Part shown: piece after piece, positions 10,262 to 19,691 of the stretch
Position numbering within the stretch: position 1 is the first letter of the stretch
Layout of the letters: each line of letters begins with the position of its first letter
Assembly (NCBI GenBank): GCA_013376985.1
Contig: JACABB010000002.1
Location: 118,309-182,308, forward strand
DNA length: 64,000 nt
Source of the DNA: Bacteroidales bacterium
GTDB lineage: Bacteria > Bacteroidota > Bacteroidia > Bacteroidales > Tenuifilaceae
Direction of reading: 5' to 3'
Position numbers and translations under genes: made by a program
The notes under the pieces: generated by a model
Seen by the model: the letters and a program-made list of their open reading frames with translations, nothing else
The model's database searches: none
Told to the model about the DNA's origin: nothing

Positions 10262-11095
10262 AAGAGTATCGAAAGTAAATCCCTCTGTAGCCTTTATTCC
10301 CCGCGGTGTGTTATAAACCCGACTACATTCGCTGTAATAATCGTGCTGATAATGGAAAATGTAATCACCATTCAAGGCTTCCTCTAATAATGTTTCCTTC
10401 TCTTTTAAAGTAATAAGTGGCTCAATATCATAGCTCATAATATAGGGTAATGGCAAATGTGCTCTAAATGGAAATAAATCAGCAACGAATACAATTTTCT
10501 TCCCTTTATAAGTAATTACTGGTAACATTTGACCCCGTGTATGCCCATTAAATATCCTAAGATAAACACCCGGTATTAACTCGCCCTCCTTTTCTATAAG
10601 ATTTAGAGCCCCAAAATCTCTCATAGGCAAAAGATTTTCAGGGAGATACGAATCTACTTCACGTGAATTTGGGTTGATAGCATTCTCCCATTGAGCCCTA
10701 GATATATGATACTTAGCATTGGGAAATGTAAGAGCAAAAGAACCATCGGGATTAAGTTTAACTCCCCCGCCACAGTGGTCGAAGTGGAGGTGAGTTAGAA
10801 TTACATCGGTTATGTCCTCAGGCTTATAGCCTCGTTTTGCCAAGCCCTCCACTAGACCTTCTCCACCAAACTTATAAACGTGGTTAAAAAACTTCTCGCT
10901 TTGTTTTTCACCAATACCATTATCTATTAGTACAACTCTGTCACCAGTATCAATTATCATTGAACGTACTGCAAGAGGGATTAAATTATTTTCATCAGCA
11001 GGATACACCTTATTCCATAAAACTTTTGGTACAACACCAAACATAGCCCCGCCATCAACTCTGAAGTTTACAATATTAAAAGAATGTATTTTCAT
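10241..11095 (-). CDS. MBL-fold metallo-hydrolase
   Basis: 284 aa with the metallo-beta-lactamase motif THLHFDHCGG (about residues 100-109), a second metal ligand His in FNGHTRGQM and an Asp in VFVADLFPF, as in quorum-quenching-lactonase-like and related hydrolases. There is no signal peptide, so it is probably cytoplasmic. The substrate cannot be told from sequence. Its 3' end overlaps the convergent DUF2752-like gene by 21 nt. It is transcribed divergently from mpl. Confidence 0.85.
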   Translation of the reverse strand: MKIHSFNIVNFRVDGGAMFGVVPKVLWNKVYPADENNLIPLAVRSMIIDTGDRVVLIDNGIGEKQSEKFFNHVYKFGGEGLVEGLAKRGYKPEDITDVILTHLHFDHCGGGVKLNPDGSFALTFPNAKYHISRAQWENAINPNSREVDSYLPENLLPMRDFGALNLIEKEGELIPGVYLRIFNGHTRGQMLPVITYKGKKIVFVADLFPFRAHLPLPYIMSYDIEPLITLKEKETLLEEALNGDYIFHYQHDYYSECSRVYNTPRGIKATEGFTFDTLLKELGE

Positions 11096-11278
11096 AATAG
11101 TTTAAAAATTGAAGTACTTAAATTTGCCTAAAATTATTCTAAAATCTTAAGATACTCAAAACCTCAACTCGATTTAAGCACCTTTTATTCTAACAACAAA
11201 AAAATCAATTTGTTTTAGTTGAATAGTCTAGGTTAAGAAATTATCCTAAACAAAATAGCACTTAGCTTAAGAATGGTT

Positions 11279-11286
11279 TAACTTTG
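11279..11286 (+). promoter_or_regulatory. Bacteroidota -7 promoter element for mpl
   Basis: TAACTTTG matches TAnnTTTG and lies 17 nt upstream of the mpl start codon. No clear -33 TTTG is seen. Confidence 0.5.
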
Positions 11287-11303
11287 AAGTGTAAATTTCA
11301 ACT

Positions 11304-12662
11304 ATGAGAATTCATTTTATTGCTATTGGTGGGAGTGCAATGCACAACCTTGCTATTGCCCTAAAGGAGAAGGGTTATGATGTATCAGGTTCGGATGATG
11401 AGATCTTTGAACCTTCGCTAAGTCGTTTAAAAAAACATGAAATATTACCTCCATCAATTGGATGGGATATTTCGCGGATCACATCTGAGTTGGATGCAAT
11501 TGTTCTTGGAATGCATGCGCGAGCAGATAATCCAGAACTACTAAAAGCAAAAGAATTAGGTCTCAAAATCTACTCTTATCCAGAGTATTTACATGAACAG
11601 ACAAAAGATAAAATAAGGATTGTAATTGGTGGCAGTCATGGCAAAACCACAATCACTTCGATGGTAATGCATGTGCTTAAATTTGCAGGTATCGATTTCG
11701 ATTACATGGTTGGAGCTCAACTCGAAGGCTTCGAAAACATGGTAAGTTTAAAGCAAAATACCAAAATAGCCGTGTTTGAAGGGGATGAGTATTTAACCTC
11801 CCCAATTGACCTTCGCCCTAAATTTCACCTTTATATGCCAACCATTGCACTGATATCGGGCATTGCTTGGGATCATATTAATGCTTTCCCAACCTACGAA
11901 GGGTATAAGAACCAATTTGCAATTTTTATCGATAAGATTATTGAAAATGGTACTCTTGTTTACTGTGCGGAAGATTCTGAAATAATTGATCTAGTTTCAA
12001 AATCAAAAAAAAGCATTAACAAACGACCCTACACAACCCATCCATTTGAATCGACAGAAGGAAGTGCATGTTTGGTTATAAAAAACGAAAAAGTTCCCTT
12101 GTGTATTTTCGGAAAGCATAATATGCAGAATATAAGCGGAGCTAAGGCTGTATGTAATCAGGTTGGTATAACCGATGAGATATTTTATAAAGCAATATCT
12201 TCATTTAAGGGCGCTTCAAAAAGGCTTCAACAATTAGCAGAAAATCAGCACACAAAAATTTTTCTAGATTTTGCTCATTCCCCTTCAAAAGTAGCAGCTA
12301 CCGTTCAAGCTGTAAGCGAAACATACCGTAATAGAGAATTGGTAGCATGTTTGGAACTACATACATTCAGTAGTCTTAATGCAGAGTTTCTTAGTCAGTA
12401 TAAAGGTACAATGGGAAAATCAAATATTGGTCTTGTCTATTTTAACCCTGAAACTATTACTCACAAAAAACTTTCGCCCATAAAACCCAATGATGTAAAA
12501 AATAACTTTTTGCCCTCTGATGTTGAGGTCTTTACTGACTCTGGTATGCTAATTTCAAAACTAAAATCCATTAAATGGAAGGATAAAAACTTACTTATTA
12601 TGACATCAGGAAATTTCTCAGGTGTTAACTTGCAAGAACTTGCACAGGAGATAATCAAGTAG
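11304..12662 (+). CDS. mpl: UDP-N-acetylmuramate:L-alanyl-gamma-D-glutamyl-meso-diaminopimelate ligase
   Basis: 452 aa, Mur-ligase family. The N-terminal Rossmann motif is HFIAIGGSAMHNLAIALK, the ATP-binding loop is GGSHGKTTITSM (near residue 110) and the central-domain signature is SGIAWDHINAFP. Mpl reattaches recycled murein tripeptide to UDP-MurNAc. It resembles MurC but starts with the IGGSAM form and has EGDEYLTS in the middle domain, as Mpl does. Cytoplasmic, peptidoglycan recycling. It stands alone with a -7 element just upstream. MurC remains the main alternative. Confidence 0.88.
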   Translation: MRIHFIAIGGSAMHNLAIALKEKGYDVSGSDDEIFEPSLSRLKKHEILPPSIGWDISRITSELDAIVLGMHARADNPELLKAKELGLKIYSYPEYLHEQTKDKIRIVIGGSHGKTTITSMVMHVLKFAGIDFDYMVGAQLEGFENMVSLKQNTKIAVFEGDEYLTSPIDLRPKFHLYMPTIALISGIAWDHINAFPTYEGYKNQFAIFIDKIIENGTLVYCAEDSEIIDLVSKSKKSINKRPYTTHPFESTEGSACLVIKNEKVPLCIFGKHNMQNISGAKAVCNQVGITDEIFYKAISSFKGASKRLQQLAENQHTKIFLDFAHSPSKVAATVQAVSETYRNRELVACLELHTFSSLNAEFLSQYKGTMGKSNIGLVYFNPETITHKKLSPIKPNDVKNNFLPSDVEVFTDSGMLISKLKSIKWKDKNLLIMTSGNFSGVNLQELAQEIIK

Positions 12663-13254
12663 GCTCAAACATAAAAACATTGACAATGAAACTTGAATTA
12701 AAACTAATAAGATTATTCAGTTTGAGCATAAATCAAAGAATAACAAAATAAGGAATATTTACTCCATACAATTTGATTAATTATCCAAAAGAAGTCAAAA
12801 ACAGTAGTTGTACAATTTGTCTTCAAAAGAAAACTAAATGAACAAAAATGGGTAAAAAAATTTCACCGTAGAGTTATCCTAACACAAACAAGGAATTGCC
12901 ACTGAGGCTATACACCAAACTTGCAAAACAAAATTTTACAAAAAGTTATTTTAATATCGATTTACAAAACAGGCTAATGCATCATTGCATAAATATGGAT
13001 TCAAGAAACAACCCGAAGATGATGGTCTCACCCACTCAATACTATAAAGCAATCTATCATATGGGATATTGCATTGATTATCTTGTAATCGATCTAGTAA
13101 AGAAGAATACAAACTCTCAAAATACGATTTAATAGATTAAATAATATTACCAATCTCAGTACAAAACACCTCCTTATTAATAACTACAAAACATTCATCT
13201 CTGATATCCATGAGAATACTATCCCTTTGCTAATTAAAAATATTTTTGAAATTT
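12663..13254. other. AT-rich intergenic region without a supported gene
   Basis: About 590 nt of A/T-rich DNA between mpl and the tRNA-Glu promoter. One 78-codon frame beginning with TTG at 12896 has no recognisable features and no upstream signals, so I do not call it. I see no strong hairpin or repeat. Confidence 0.6.
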
Positions 13255-13285
13255 TTTGGCAGGTATAAAAAATAAGTTACCTTTG
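13255..13285 (+). promoter_or_regulatory. Bacteroidota-type promoter for tRNA-Glu and rpsT
   Basis: TTTG at 13255-13258 and TACCTTTG at 13278-13285 are separated by 19 nt, matching the Bacteroidota -33/-7 consensus. It lies 38 nt before tRNA-Glu, and rpsT follows 20 nt after the tRNA, so both are probably transcribed from here. Confidence 0.75.
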
Positions 13286-13322
13286 CAGCCGCTTAACCGA
13301 TAAAGGAGCGGCACCAAATTAC

Positions 13323-13394
13323 GGCCCGTTCGTCTAGGGGTTAGGACGTCAGGTTTTCATCCTGGTAACAGGGGTTCGATTCCCCTACGGGCTA
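13323..13394 (+). tRNA. tRNA-Glu (anticodon TTC)
   Basis: A cloverleaf folds: acceptor GGCCCGT with ACGGGCT (G-U at the first pair), anticodon stem CAGG/CCTG around loop TTTTCAT, and T-arm GGGGTTCGATTCCCC. The anticodon reads TTC. The CCA end is not encoded. Confidence 0.95.
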
Positions 13395-13414
13395 CAAACT
13401 TTATTGTTAAGAAG

Positions 13415-13666
13415 ATGGCAAATCACAAATCAGCAGAAAAGAGAAACAGGCAGACTGAAGAAAGAAGAACACATAATAGGTATTTCGCAAGAACTACTCG
13501 TAATGCTGTTAAAGAATTAAGATCAACTACCGACAAAGCAGTTGCTACAGAATTACTTCCAAAAGTTTCTTCGATGCTTGACAAGCTTGCTCAGAAAAAC
13601 ATTATTCACAAGAATAAGGCTGGCAACTTGAAAAGTTCTCTAACAAAGCACGTGAGCGAATTATAG
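13415..13666 (+). CDS. rpsT: 30S ribosomal protein S20
   Basis: 83 aa, the usual size for S20. It has the basic N-terminus [18 protein letters not shown] and helical segments ending [15 protein letters not shown]. It binds 16S rRNA early in assembly of the small subunit. It lies 20 nt after tRNA-Glu, followed by a terminator. Confidence 0.97.
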   Translation: MANHKSAEKRNRQTEERRTHNRYFARTTRNAVKELRSTTDKAVATELLPKVSSMLDKLAQKNIIHKNKAGNLKSSLTKHVSEL

Positions 13667-13689
13667 CACTCATATTGCCAAAAACATTG

Positions 13690-13718
13690 AAGCTCCGAGG
13701 ATTCGGGGCTTTTTTTTT
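13690..13718 (+). terminator. Rho-independent terminator after rpsT
   Basis: AGCTCCGA pairs with TCGGGGCT around a 4-nt loop, followed by eight T. Confidence 0.88.
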
Positions 13719-13799
13719 AAACCATAATTAAACTTAACCTATACAATTTCTGGTAATATATTTTTTGTATCTTGTTTAGCTCCAATATCAAATATATTC

Positions 13800-14498
13800 A
13801 TGACAACAGAATATAAAAACCTAACAATAAAAGATTGGGCACTTGAGGATCGCCCTCGGGAGAAAATGATTAAAAAAGGTGTCGGAAGTCTTAGCGATAC
13901 TGAACTATTAGCCATCCTTATAAAATCTGGCACAAAAAATGAAAATGCAGTAGCAATAGCAAAAAGAATACTTCATTCCGCTAACGATAATTTGAATGAA
14001 TTGGGAAAGTTTACCCTTGCAGATTTCACTTCAACAAAAGGCATTGGCGAAGCCAAAGGAATTACAATAATGGCGGCATTAGAAATTGGGCGTAGGCGTA
14101 AACTTTCAGAAGCCCTCAATCGGCCTAAGATTAATTCGAGTAATGATGTTAAAGAAATCTTCCAAGCCCAACTGGCCGATTTACCACACGAAGAGTTTTG
14201 GGTTTTATTCATGAACAGAGCCAACAAAGTATTGGATCAAACAAGAATAACTCAAGGGGGAGTAACGGGAACAGTTTTCGATATCAAATTAATTATGAAG
14301 TCTGCAATTGAAAAACTGGCCTCGTCAATTATAGTATGTCACAACCATCCATCTGGAAACCCAAAGCCCAGCGAACAGGATATTCAAATTACTCGAAAAT
14401 TAAAAGAAGCTGCACAAATCTTTGAGATATCTCTACTGGATCATATTATAGTAACCGACTCCGAATGCTTTTCGTTTGCAGATAATGGAAGTTTGTAG
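13800..14498 (+). CDS. radC: RadC family JAB/MPN-domain protein
   Basis: 232 aa, full length for RadC. The N-terminal helix-hairpin-helix-like region includes DTELLAILIKSGTKNENAVA and FTSTKGIGEAKG. The C-terminal MPN+/JAB domain carries the metal motif HNHPSGNPKPSEQD (HxH, Ser and Asp). The JAB fold suggests a metalloprotease-like activity, but the role of RadC is unsettled despite its historical DNA-repair name. It stands alone between rpsT and an esterase gene. Confidence 0.95.
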   Translation: MTTEYKNLTIKDWALEDRPREKMIKKGVGSLSDTELLAILIKSGTKNENAVAIAKRILHSANDNLNELGKFTLADFTSTKGIGEAKGITIMAALEIGRRRKLSEALNRPKINSSNDVKEIFQAQLADLPHEEFWVLFMNRANKVLDQTRITQGGVTGTVFDIKLIMKSAIEKLASSIIVCHNHPSGNPKPSEQDIQITRKLKEAAQIFEISLLDHIIVTDSECFSFADNGSL

Positions 14499-14553
14499 CA
14501 TTAGAGAAATTAATTGTTATTTTTATACTTGTTATCCTTAAATCATTTCTTTT

Positions 14554-15339
14554 ATGAAGATTATTCTATCGCTACTTATGACACTCTCTTTGATTCCTAA
14601 AATATATGCTCAGGATTTATTGGTTTATGAAAGGAAAGAGTTAATAGTTGGAAATGACACCCTTCGATACAGGATCATGTATCCCTTAAACTTTGATGCT
14701 AATAAAAAATACCCATTGGTATTATTCCTGCATGGATCAGGCGAAAGGGGAAAGGATAATGAAGCTCAACTAATTCATGGTGGTAAACTTTTTGCCCAAG
14801 ATGAAATTCGTTCAAATTTTCAAGCAATTGTTATATTCCCTCAGTGCCCAGATAATGACTTCTGGGCTAGCATAAAAAGAGAAAAAAACACCAATGGTTC
14901 AAACCTATTTGAGTTTAATCCAAATAGCAAGCCAACTAAGCCAATGGAATTAACAATTCAATTAGTAAAACAAACACTCAAAGAGAAATACATAGATAAA
15001 AAAAGGGTTTATGTTGGTGGTCTTTCAATGGGAGGTATGGGTACATTTGAAATCCTTTATCGATGCCCAAAGATTTTTGCCGCTGCTTTTCCAATTTGTG
15101 GAGGTGGTAGCCCCGAATATGTTGGTAAATATGCCAAAAAGGTAAAATTTTGGGTTTTCCATGGGGCTAAGGACGATGTTGTTCTTCCTGAATATTCTAA
15201 AAGAATGGTTGATGCAATTAAAGAGAAAGGCGGAGATGTAAATTTTACCATTTATCCGAATGCCAACCATAACAGTTGGGATTCTGCTTTTGCCGAACCA
15301 AACCTTTTTCCGTGGTTGTTCTCAATCTATAAAAAATAG
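14554..15339 (+). CDS. Secreted alpha/beta-hydrolase (esterase/PHB-depolymerase-like)
   Basis: 261 aa with a signal peptide (residues 1-19, ending IYAQ). The alpha/beta-hydrolase fold shows the oxyanion segment LFLHGSGERG, the nucleophile elbow GLSMGGMG (Ser), an acid in GAKDDVVLP and a catalytic His in NANHNSWD. These features fit predicted periplasmic esterases of the prolyl-oligopeptidase/PHB-depolymerase group. Substrate unknown. There is no clear operon partner; upp follows after a 112-nt gap. Confidence 0.85.
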   Translation: MKIILSLLMTLSLIPKIYAQDLLVYERKELIVGNDTLRYRIMYPLNFDANKKYPLVLFLHGSGERGKDNEAQLIHGGKLFAQDEIRSNFQAIVIFPQCPDNDFWASIKREKNTNGSNLFEFNPNSKPTKPMELTIQLVKQTLKEKYIDKKRVYVGGLSMGGMGTFEILYRCPKIFAAAFPICGGGSPEYVGKYAKKVKFWVFHGAKDDVVLPEYSKRMVDAIKEKGGDVNFTIYPNANHNSWDSAFAEPNLFPWLFSIYKK

Positions 15340-15451
15340 ACTATTTTTCGATTAAATTACTTAGTAATTGAACAAAATATAGTATTCTTTTTACTATTTT
15401 GCAATCATCAAACCTTGCTTTCAAAGTGTTAACATAAATAGAAACAACTCC

Positions 15452-16102
15452 ATGATTAAAGTTATTGGTGAAAACAACTCCATACTCAACCAATTTATCG
15501 CTGAACTACGCGATATAAATGTTCAAACTGACTTTATGAGGTTTCGAAAGAATCTCGAACGAATTGGAGAAATTTTCGCTTATGAACTAAGTAAAGAATT
15601 ACACTACGAAAAGCACCAAGTACAAACACCCCTCGGCATTGCTGAAGTGAATCTTTCTTCCGATCAAGTCGTATTAGCAACTATTCTTAGAGCGGGACTC
15701 CCTTTACACCAAGGAATGCTGAATTATTTTGATAAGGCAGAAAATGCTTTTATATCAGCCTATAGAAAGTACAGCAAAGATGGAACATTCAAAATTCAAT
15801 TTGAGCATCTCTCCTGCCCTGCCATTGCTGGAAAGGTTCTTGTAATTATTGACCCAATGCTGGCAACAGGTGCCTCCATGTTACTCGCTTACAAAGCCAT
15901 TCTTGAAAGAGGTACACCAAAACATACCCATATTGTTTCTGTAATTGCCTCAAAAGAAGGTGTTGACTACATGCGAAGAAATCTACCACAAAAAAATGTT
16001 ACAATCTGGCTAGGAGCAGTTGACGATGAATTAACCGTTAAATCCTATATCGTACCAGGTCTTGGAGATGCAGGTGATTTGGCATTTGGTAGTAAAGAGT
16101 AA
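15452..16102 (+). CDS. upp: Uracil phosphoribosyltransferase
   Basis: 216 aa, matching the family length. It has the PRPP-binding motif VIIDPMLATGAS (about residues 130-141), the RAGLPLHQGML segment near residue 75 and the C-terminal uracil-binding region YIVPGLGDAGDLAFG. It converts uracil and PRPP to UMP in pyrimidine salvage. It is convergent with folK, 3 nt apart, with no room for a separate terminator. Confidence 0.97.
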   Translation: MIKVIGENNSILNQFIAELRDINVQTDFMRFRKNLERIGEIFAYELSKELHYEKHQVQTPLGIAEVNLSSDQVVLATILRAGLPLHQGMLNYFDKAENAFISAYRKYSKDGTFKIQFEHLSCPAIAGKVLVIIDPMLATGASMLLAYKAILERGTPKHTHIVSVIASKEGVDYMRRNLPQKNVTIWLGAVDDELTVKSYIVPGLGDAGDLAFGSKE

Positions 16103-16105
16103 TTA

Positions 16106-16609
16106 CTAATTGATTACAGTAACTGGTTGATACTTCCAAACCTTTGTTAAATCATCGCAGTTTGCCAAAAGTTCACGAATTGATAAGGAAAAAAGAGGAT
16201 GAATAAAGTCGGGAGCAACTTCTGCAAGGGGGGTTAACACAAACAACCTTTTATGCAAATGGCGATGCGGAATAACCAAACTTGGTGAAAGCATTACTTG
16301 TCGATCGTAAAAAAGAATATCTATATCAATCGTACGAGCACTATACCCGTCTCCATTTCTTTCCCTCCCTAGTGTACCTTCAATAAATGAAATTTCGAGT
16401 AATAAAGCAGCAGGGCTAAGTTTGGTATCAACCAACAAAACCTTATTTAAGAAATTATTCTCGTGTTCAAACCCCCAAGGTTCAGATTCATATAAAGCAG
16501 AATATCTAAGAACATAACCAATCCTCTCTGATATTAAACTCATAGCCCTTTCAATGTAATTCTCTCTATTACCAAGATTTCCACCCACTACAAAGTAAAC
16601 TTTTGCCAT
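16106..16609 (-). CDS. folK: 2-amino-4-hydroxy-6-hydroxymethyldihydropteridine pyrophosphokinase
   Basis: 167 aa with the HPPK hallmarks: GGNLGNRENYIERA at the N-terminus, YESEPWGF, NNFLNKVLLVDT and the signature RTIDIDILFYD. It transfers pyrophosphate from ATP to the pterin in folate synthesis. Encoded divergently from sppA, with convergent upp on the other side. Confidence 0.96.
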   Translation of the reverse strand: MAKVYFVVGGNLGNRENYIERAMSLISERIGYVLRYSALYESEPWGFEHENNFLNKVLLVDTKLSPAALLLEISFIEGTLGRERNGDGYSARTIDIDILFYDRQVMLSPSLVIPHRHLHKRLFVLTPLAEVAPDFIHPLFSLSIRELLANCDDLTKVWKYQPVTVIN

Positions 16610-16730
16610 CTGAAATCGTTTTTTGTAAAATCGCTCAAATTTGCTAAAAAAACTTTATTCATAGCCAATAATAAAATTTTTTATACATTTAGTTCATCAA
16701 AAATTAACTGAACACAAATCCGAATTAACC

Positions 16731-18500
16731 ATGAAAAGTTTTTTCAAATACCTGCTGGCCACCATTTTAGGCCTATTTATTGGATCATTCCTCCTGTTTA
16801 TCATTTTTATGGGAATAATAGGAGGCATCGTTTCATCATCAAATAAGACTGTTGATGTTAAGGAAAATTCTGTACTCTACATCAACTTAAACAAGGAGAT
16901 TGTTGATAGAGCATCAAACAATCCATTAGAAGGATTCAATTTTACAAGTTTTAAGCCGAATACCAGTCTTGGGCTAAACGAAATCCTAAAAGCAATTGAA
17001 ACCGCTAAGGATGATCCAAAGATTAAGGGAATATATATGGAAATTGATGTCGTTACAGCAGGTGCTGCAACAGTTGATGAAATTCGAAATGCTCTCTTCG
17101 AGTTTAAAGAATCTGGGAAATTCATTATCAGCTATAGCGATGTTTACAGCCAAAAAGCTTATTTTTTATCAACTGCGGCTAACAAAGTTTATTTAAATCC
17201 TGAAGGAATTGTTAATTGGACTGGTTTGCGTGCCGAAATTATGTACTACAAAAACATTCTTCAAAAACTTGGAATAGAACCTCAAATTATTAGACATGGT
17301 AAGTTTAAGAGTGCCGTTGAGCCATTTATGTTGGAGAAAATGAGCCCTGAAAATCGAGAGCAAACTAAAACTTATATGGGATCAATCTGGAATCACTGGG
17401 TTGAAGGAGTCTCAAAAGCAAGAAATATTTCAACTGGAGAACTTAATCGTTTTGCAGACAACATGTTAATACGCAATGGAAAAACATCCTATGAATACAA
17501 ACTTGTTGATAGTTTAATATATAAAGACCAAGTTCTTGACATTATGAAAAAACGACTCGGTATCTCAGATAAAAAAGATATATCATCAGTTAATATTGAT
17601 GACTATGCAAAAATACCAACCCCTTTAAAAGGAAAAACTCTTTCAAAAGACAAAATTGCTGTTATCTATGCAAGCGGTGATATTGTAATGGGAAATTCCA
17701 CCGATGGCGAGATTGGCTCTGAGGGGATTGCCAAACTGATCCGTGAAGCTAGACGCGATAGCACTATTAAAGCGATTGTACTTAGGGTAAATTCCCCAGG
17801 TGGTGACGCATTAGCATCGGAGGTTATTTGGCGCGAAATGGTTTTAGCGAAAAAAATTAAACCCCTTATTGTTTCTATGGGAGATGTTGCTGCATCAGGA
17901 GGTTATTATATTTCAGCACCTGCAGATACAATTCTTGCTAACCCAACAACAATTACAGGTTCAATAGGTGTATTTGGAATGTATTTCAACATTCAAGAAG
18001 GGATGAATAAGAAACTTGGCATTAATGTAGAGACTGTAACAACAAATAAACATTCTGATTTTGGCTCGATGTATCGCTCACTCACCGCCGAAGAGCGTGA
18101 AGTCGCTCAACTTGGAGTTGAGGATATCTACCAATCATTTATCGGGCATGTTGCCGAAGGCCGCAAAATTGCAGTATCAAGAGTTGATGAAATCGGACAA
18201 GGAAGGGTTTGGAGCGGAGCCAATGCCATTGATATTAAATTAATTGATAAGTTTGGTGGGCTGAAAGACGCTATTAAAATAGCAGCAGGGAAGGCAAAAC
18301 TCGTAAATTACAGAATTACAGAACTTCCAAAGCAAAAAGAACCATTCCAACAACTAATTGAAGACTTTACGGGTAAAACAAAAATCTCCCTTATGAAAGA
18401 TGAACTAGGCATTGCTTATAGCCACTATCACAACCTAATGAATCTATTGTCAAATCAAGGTATACAAGCACGAATTCCTTACAATATTGAAGTTTATTAG
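16731..18500 (+). CDS. sppA: Signal peptide peptidase SppA, 67K type
   Basis: 589 aa, the size of the long two-domain form. An N-terminal transmembrane anchor (about residues 6-33) precedes two tandem ClpP-like domains. The catalytic Lys is K193 (HGKFKSAVEPF) and the nucleophile Ser is S389 (GDVAASGGYY), with GSIGVFGMYF after it. It degrades cleaved signal peptides at the inner membrane. A terminator follows. Confidence 0.95.
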   Translation: MKSFFKYLLATILGLFIGSFLLFIIFMGIIGGIVSSSNKTVDVKENSVLYINLNKEIVDRASNNPLEGFNFTSFKPNTSLGLNEILKAIETAKDDPKIKGIYMEIDVVTAGAATVDEIRNALFEFKESGKFIISYSDVYSQKAYFLSTAANKVYLNPEGIVNWTGLRAEIMYYKNILQKLGIEPQIIRHGKFKSAVEPFMLEKMSPENREQTKTYMGSIWNHWVEGVSKARNISTGELNRFADNMLIRNGKTSYEYKLVDSLIYKDQVLDIMKKRLGISDKKDISSVNIDDYAKIPTPLKGKTLSKDKIAVIYASGDIVMGNSTDGEIGSEGIAKLIREARRDSTIKAIVLRVNSPGGDALASEVIWREMVLAKKIKPLIVSMGDVAASGGYYISAPADTILANPTTITGSIGVFGMYFNIQEGMNKKLGINVETVTTNKHSDFGSMYRSLTAEEREVAQLGVEDIYQSFIGHVAEGRKIAVSRVDEIGQGRVWSGANAIDIKLIDKFGGLKDAIKIAAGKAKLVNYRITELPKQKEPFQQLIEDFTGKTKISLMKDELGIAYSHYHNLMNLLSNQGIQARIPYNIEVY

Positions 18501-18520
18501 CCAACGTAATATAAATGGCA

Positions 18521-18553
18521 AAAGGGTGTTCCATTTCCGGAACGCCCTTTTTT
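18521..18553 (+). terminator. Rho-independent terminator after sppA
   Basis: AAAGGGTGTTCC pairs with GGAACGCCCTTT (one G-T) around a 6-nt loop, followed by T residues. Confidence 0.88.
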
Positions 18554-18597
18554 ATCAAATCACTATACGCTAAAACTACTATAAGCGATAAATTAAA

Positions 18598-18605
18598 TAC
18601 CTTTG
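18598..18605 (+). promoter_or_regulatory. -7 promoter element for lpxK
   Basis: TACCTTTG matches TAnnTTTG and lies 30 nt before the lpxK start. The -33 region is not convincing. Confidence 0.5.
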
Positions 18606-18635
18606 AAAAGGTTATGGATAAATAAATATTAAACA

Positions 18636-19691
18636 ATGCATAACAAGCTATATATACTACTTGCTCCCATCGCCTTAATTTATGGGCTAATTATTAAGAT
18701 TAGGAACCTACTATTCGACTTTAAAGTTCTGAAATCCGTTTCGTTCGAAAAGCCCATAATCTGTGTTGGAAATCTCACCGTGGGTGGTACGGGAAAAACG
18801 CCTCATGTAGAATACCTTATAAAATTATTATCCTCATACCACATTGCTACTCTCAGCCGAGGGTATGGACGAAAAACCAAAGGCTTTGGCTATGCCTCAA
18901 CCAAATCAACAGCCACGGAAATTGGGGATGAACCGTTGCAGATCAAGTTGAAATATCCATCAATTCAGGTATCCGTTGATGCCGATAGAGTTGGTGGAAT
19001 TACTCGATTAATCCACGAAAACTTAAATCTCGATTTAATCCTTTTAGATGATGCCTTTCAGCACCGATATGTAAAACCCAGTTTATCAATTCTTTTGATA
19101 GACTTTAGCCGCCCAATTACTAGCGATTATTTTCTACCAATGGGTCGATTACGCGATAGCATTAAAGAAAAAAAGCGTGCAGATATCATTGTTGTTTCAA
19201 AATGTCCTTTTGACTTGAACCAAGAAGCGAAAATATCGCTAAAGGAGAAACTGAAATTGAACTCAAAGCAGAGTATTTACTTTACAACAATGGTATACGG
19301 TGAACCAATTCCCGTATTCAAAGAATATAGAATTAGTCTTAAATTAGAAGATGAGCAAGAAATTTTTGCTTTTGCAGGAATCGCAAACCCGACTTTTTTC
19401 TTCTCTTACCTTGAAAATAAGGCGAATTTAATAGAAAAATACGCATTTCCAGATCATTTCGCCTTCACTAAAAATAAAATTTCCCCTATCTTTGATTCCT
19501 ATTTGAAGAGTAAAGCAACTAATAAAGCAATAGTCACAACTGAGAAAGATGCCGCTCGTTTACGAGGAATTCCTTCTCTGAATGAAGAATTTAAAAAAGC
19601 AATATTTTACATCCCAATTGAAGTTAATTTTCTTGATGATCAAGAAACTATTTTTAATAATCAAATATTGACCTATGTTAGAAAAATTTAA
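18636..19691 (+). CDS. lpxK: Tetraacyldisaccharide 4'-kinase
   Basis: 351 aa. The N-terminal helix (PIALIYGLIIKIRN) is a membrane-associated segment. The P-loop-type motif GNLTVGGTGKTPHVEYL (near residue 48) and DDAFQHRYV are diagnostic of LpxK, which phosphorylates the lipid A disaccharide at the inner membrane. Its end overlaps the purine nucleoside phosphorylase start by 17 nt, so the two genes are co-transcribed. Confidence 0.95.
   Translation: MHNKLYILLAPIALIYGLIIKIRNLLFDFKVLKSVSFEKPIICVGNLTVGGTGKTPHVEYLIKLLSSYHIATLSRGYGRKTKGFGYASTKSTATEIGDEPLQIKLKYPSIQVSVDADRVGGITRLIHENLNLDLILLDDAFQHRYVKPSLSILLIDFSRPITSDYFLPMGRLRDSIKEKKRADIIVVSKCPFDLNQEAKISLKEKLKLNSKQSIYFTTMVYGEPIPVFKEYRISLKLEDEQEIFAFAGIANPTFFFSYLENKANLIEKYAFPDHFAFTKNKISPIFDSYLKSKATNKAIVTTEKDAARLRGIPSLNEEFKKAIFYIPIEVNFLDDQETIFNNQILTYVRKI

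Noticed and set aside
12896-13132. 78-codon frame starting with TTG
   Set aside because: No family resemblance, no start signals, AT-rich and non-conserved look; treated as intergenic.
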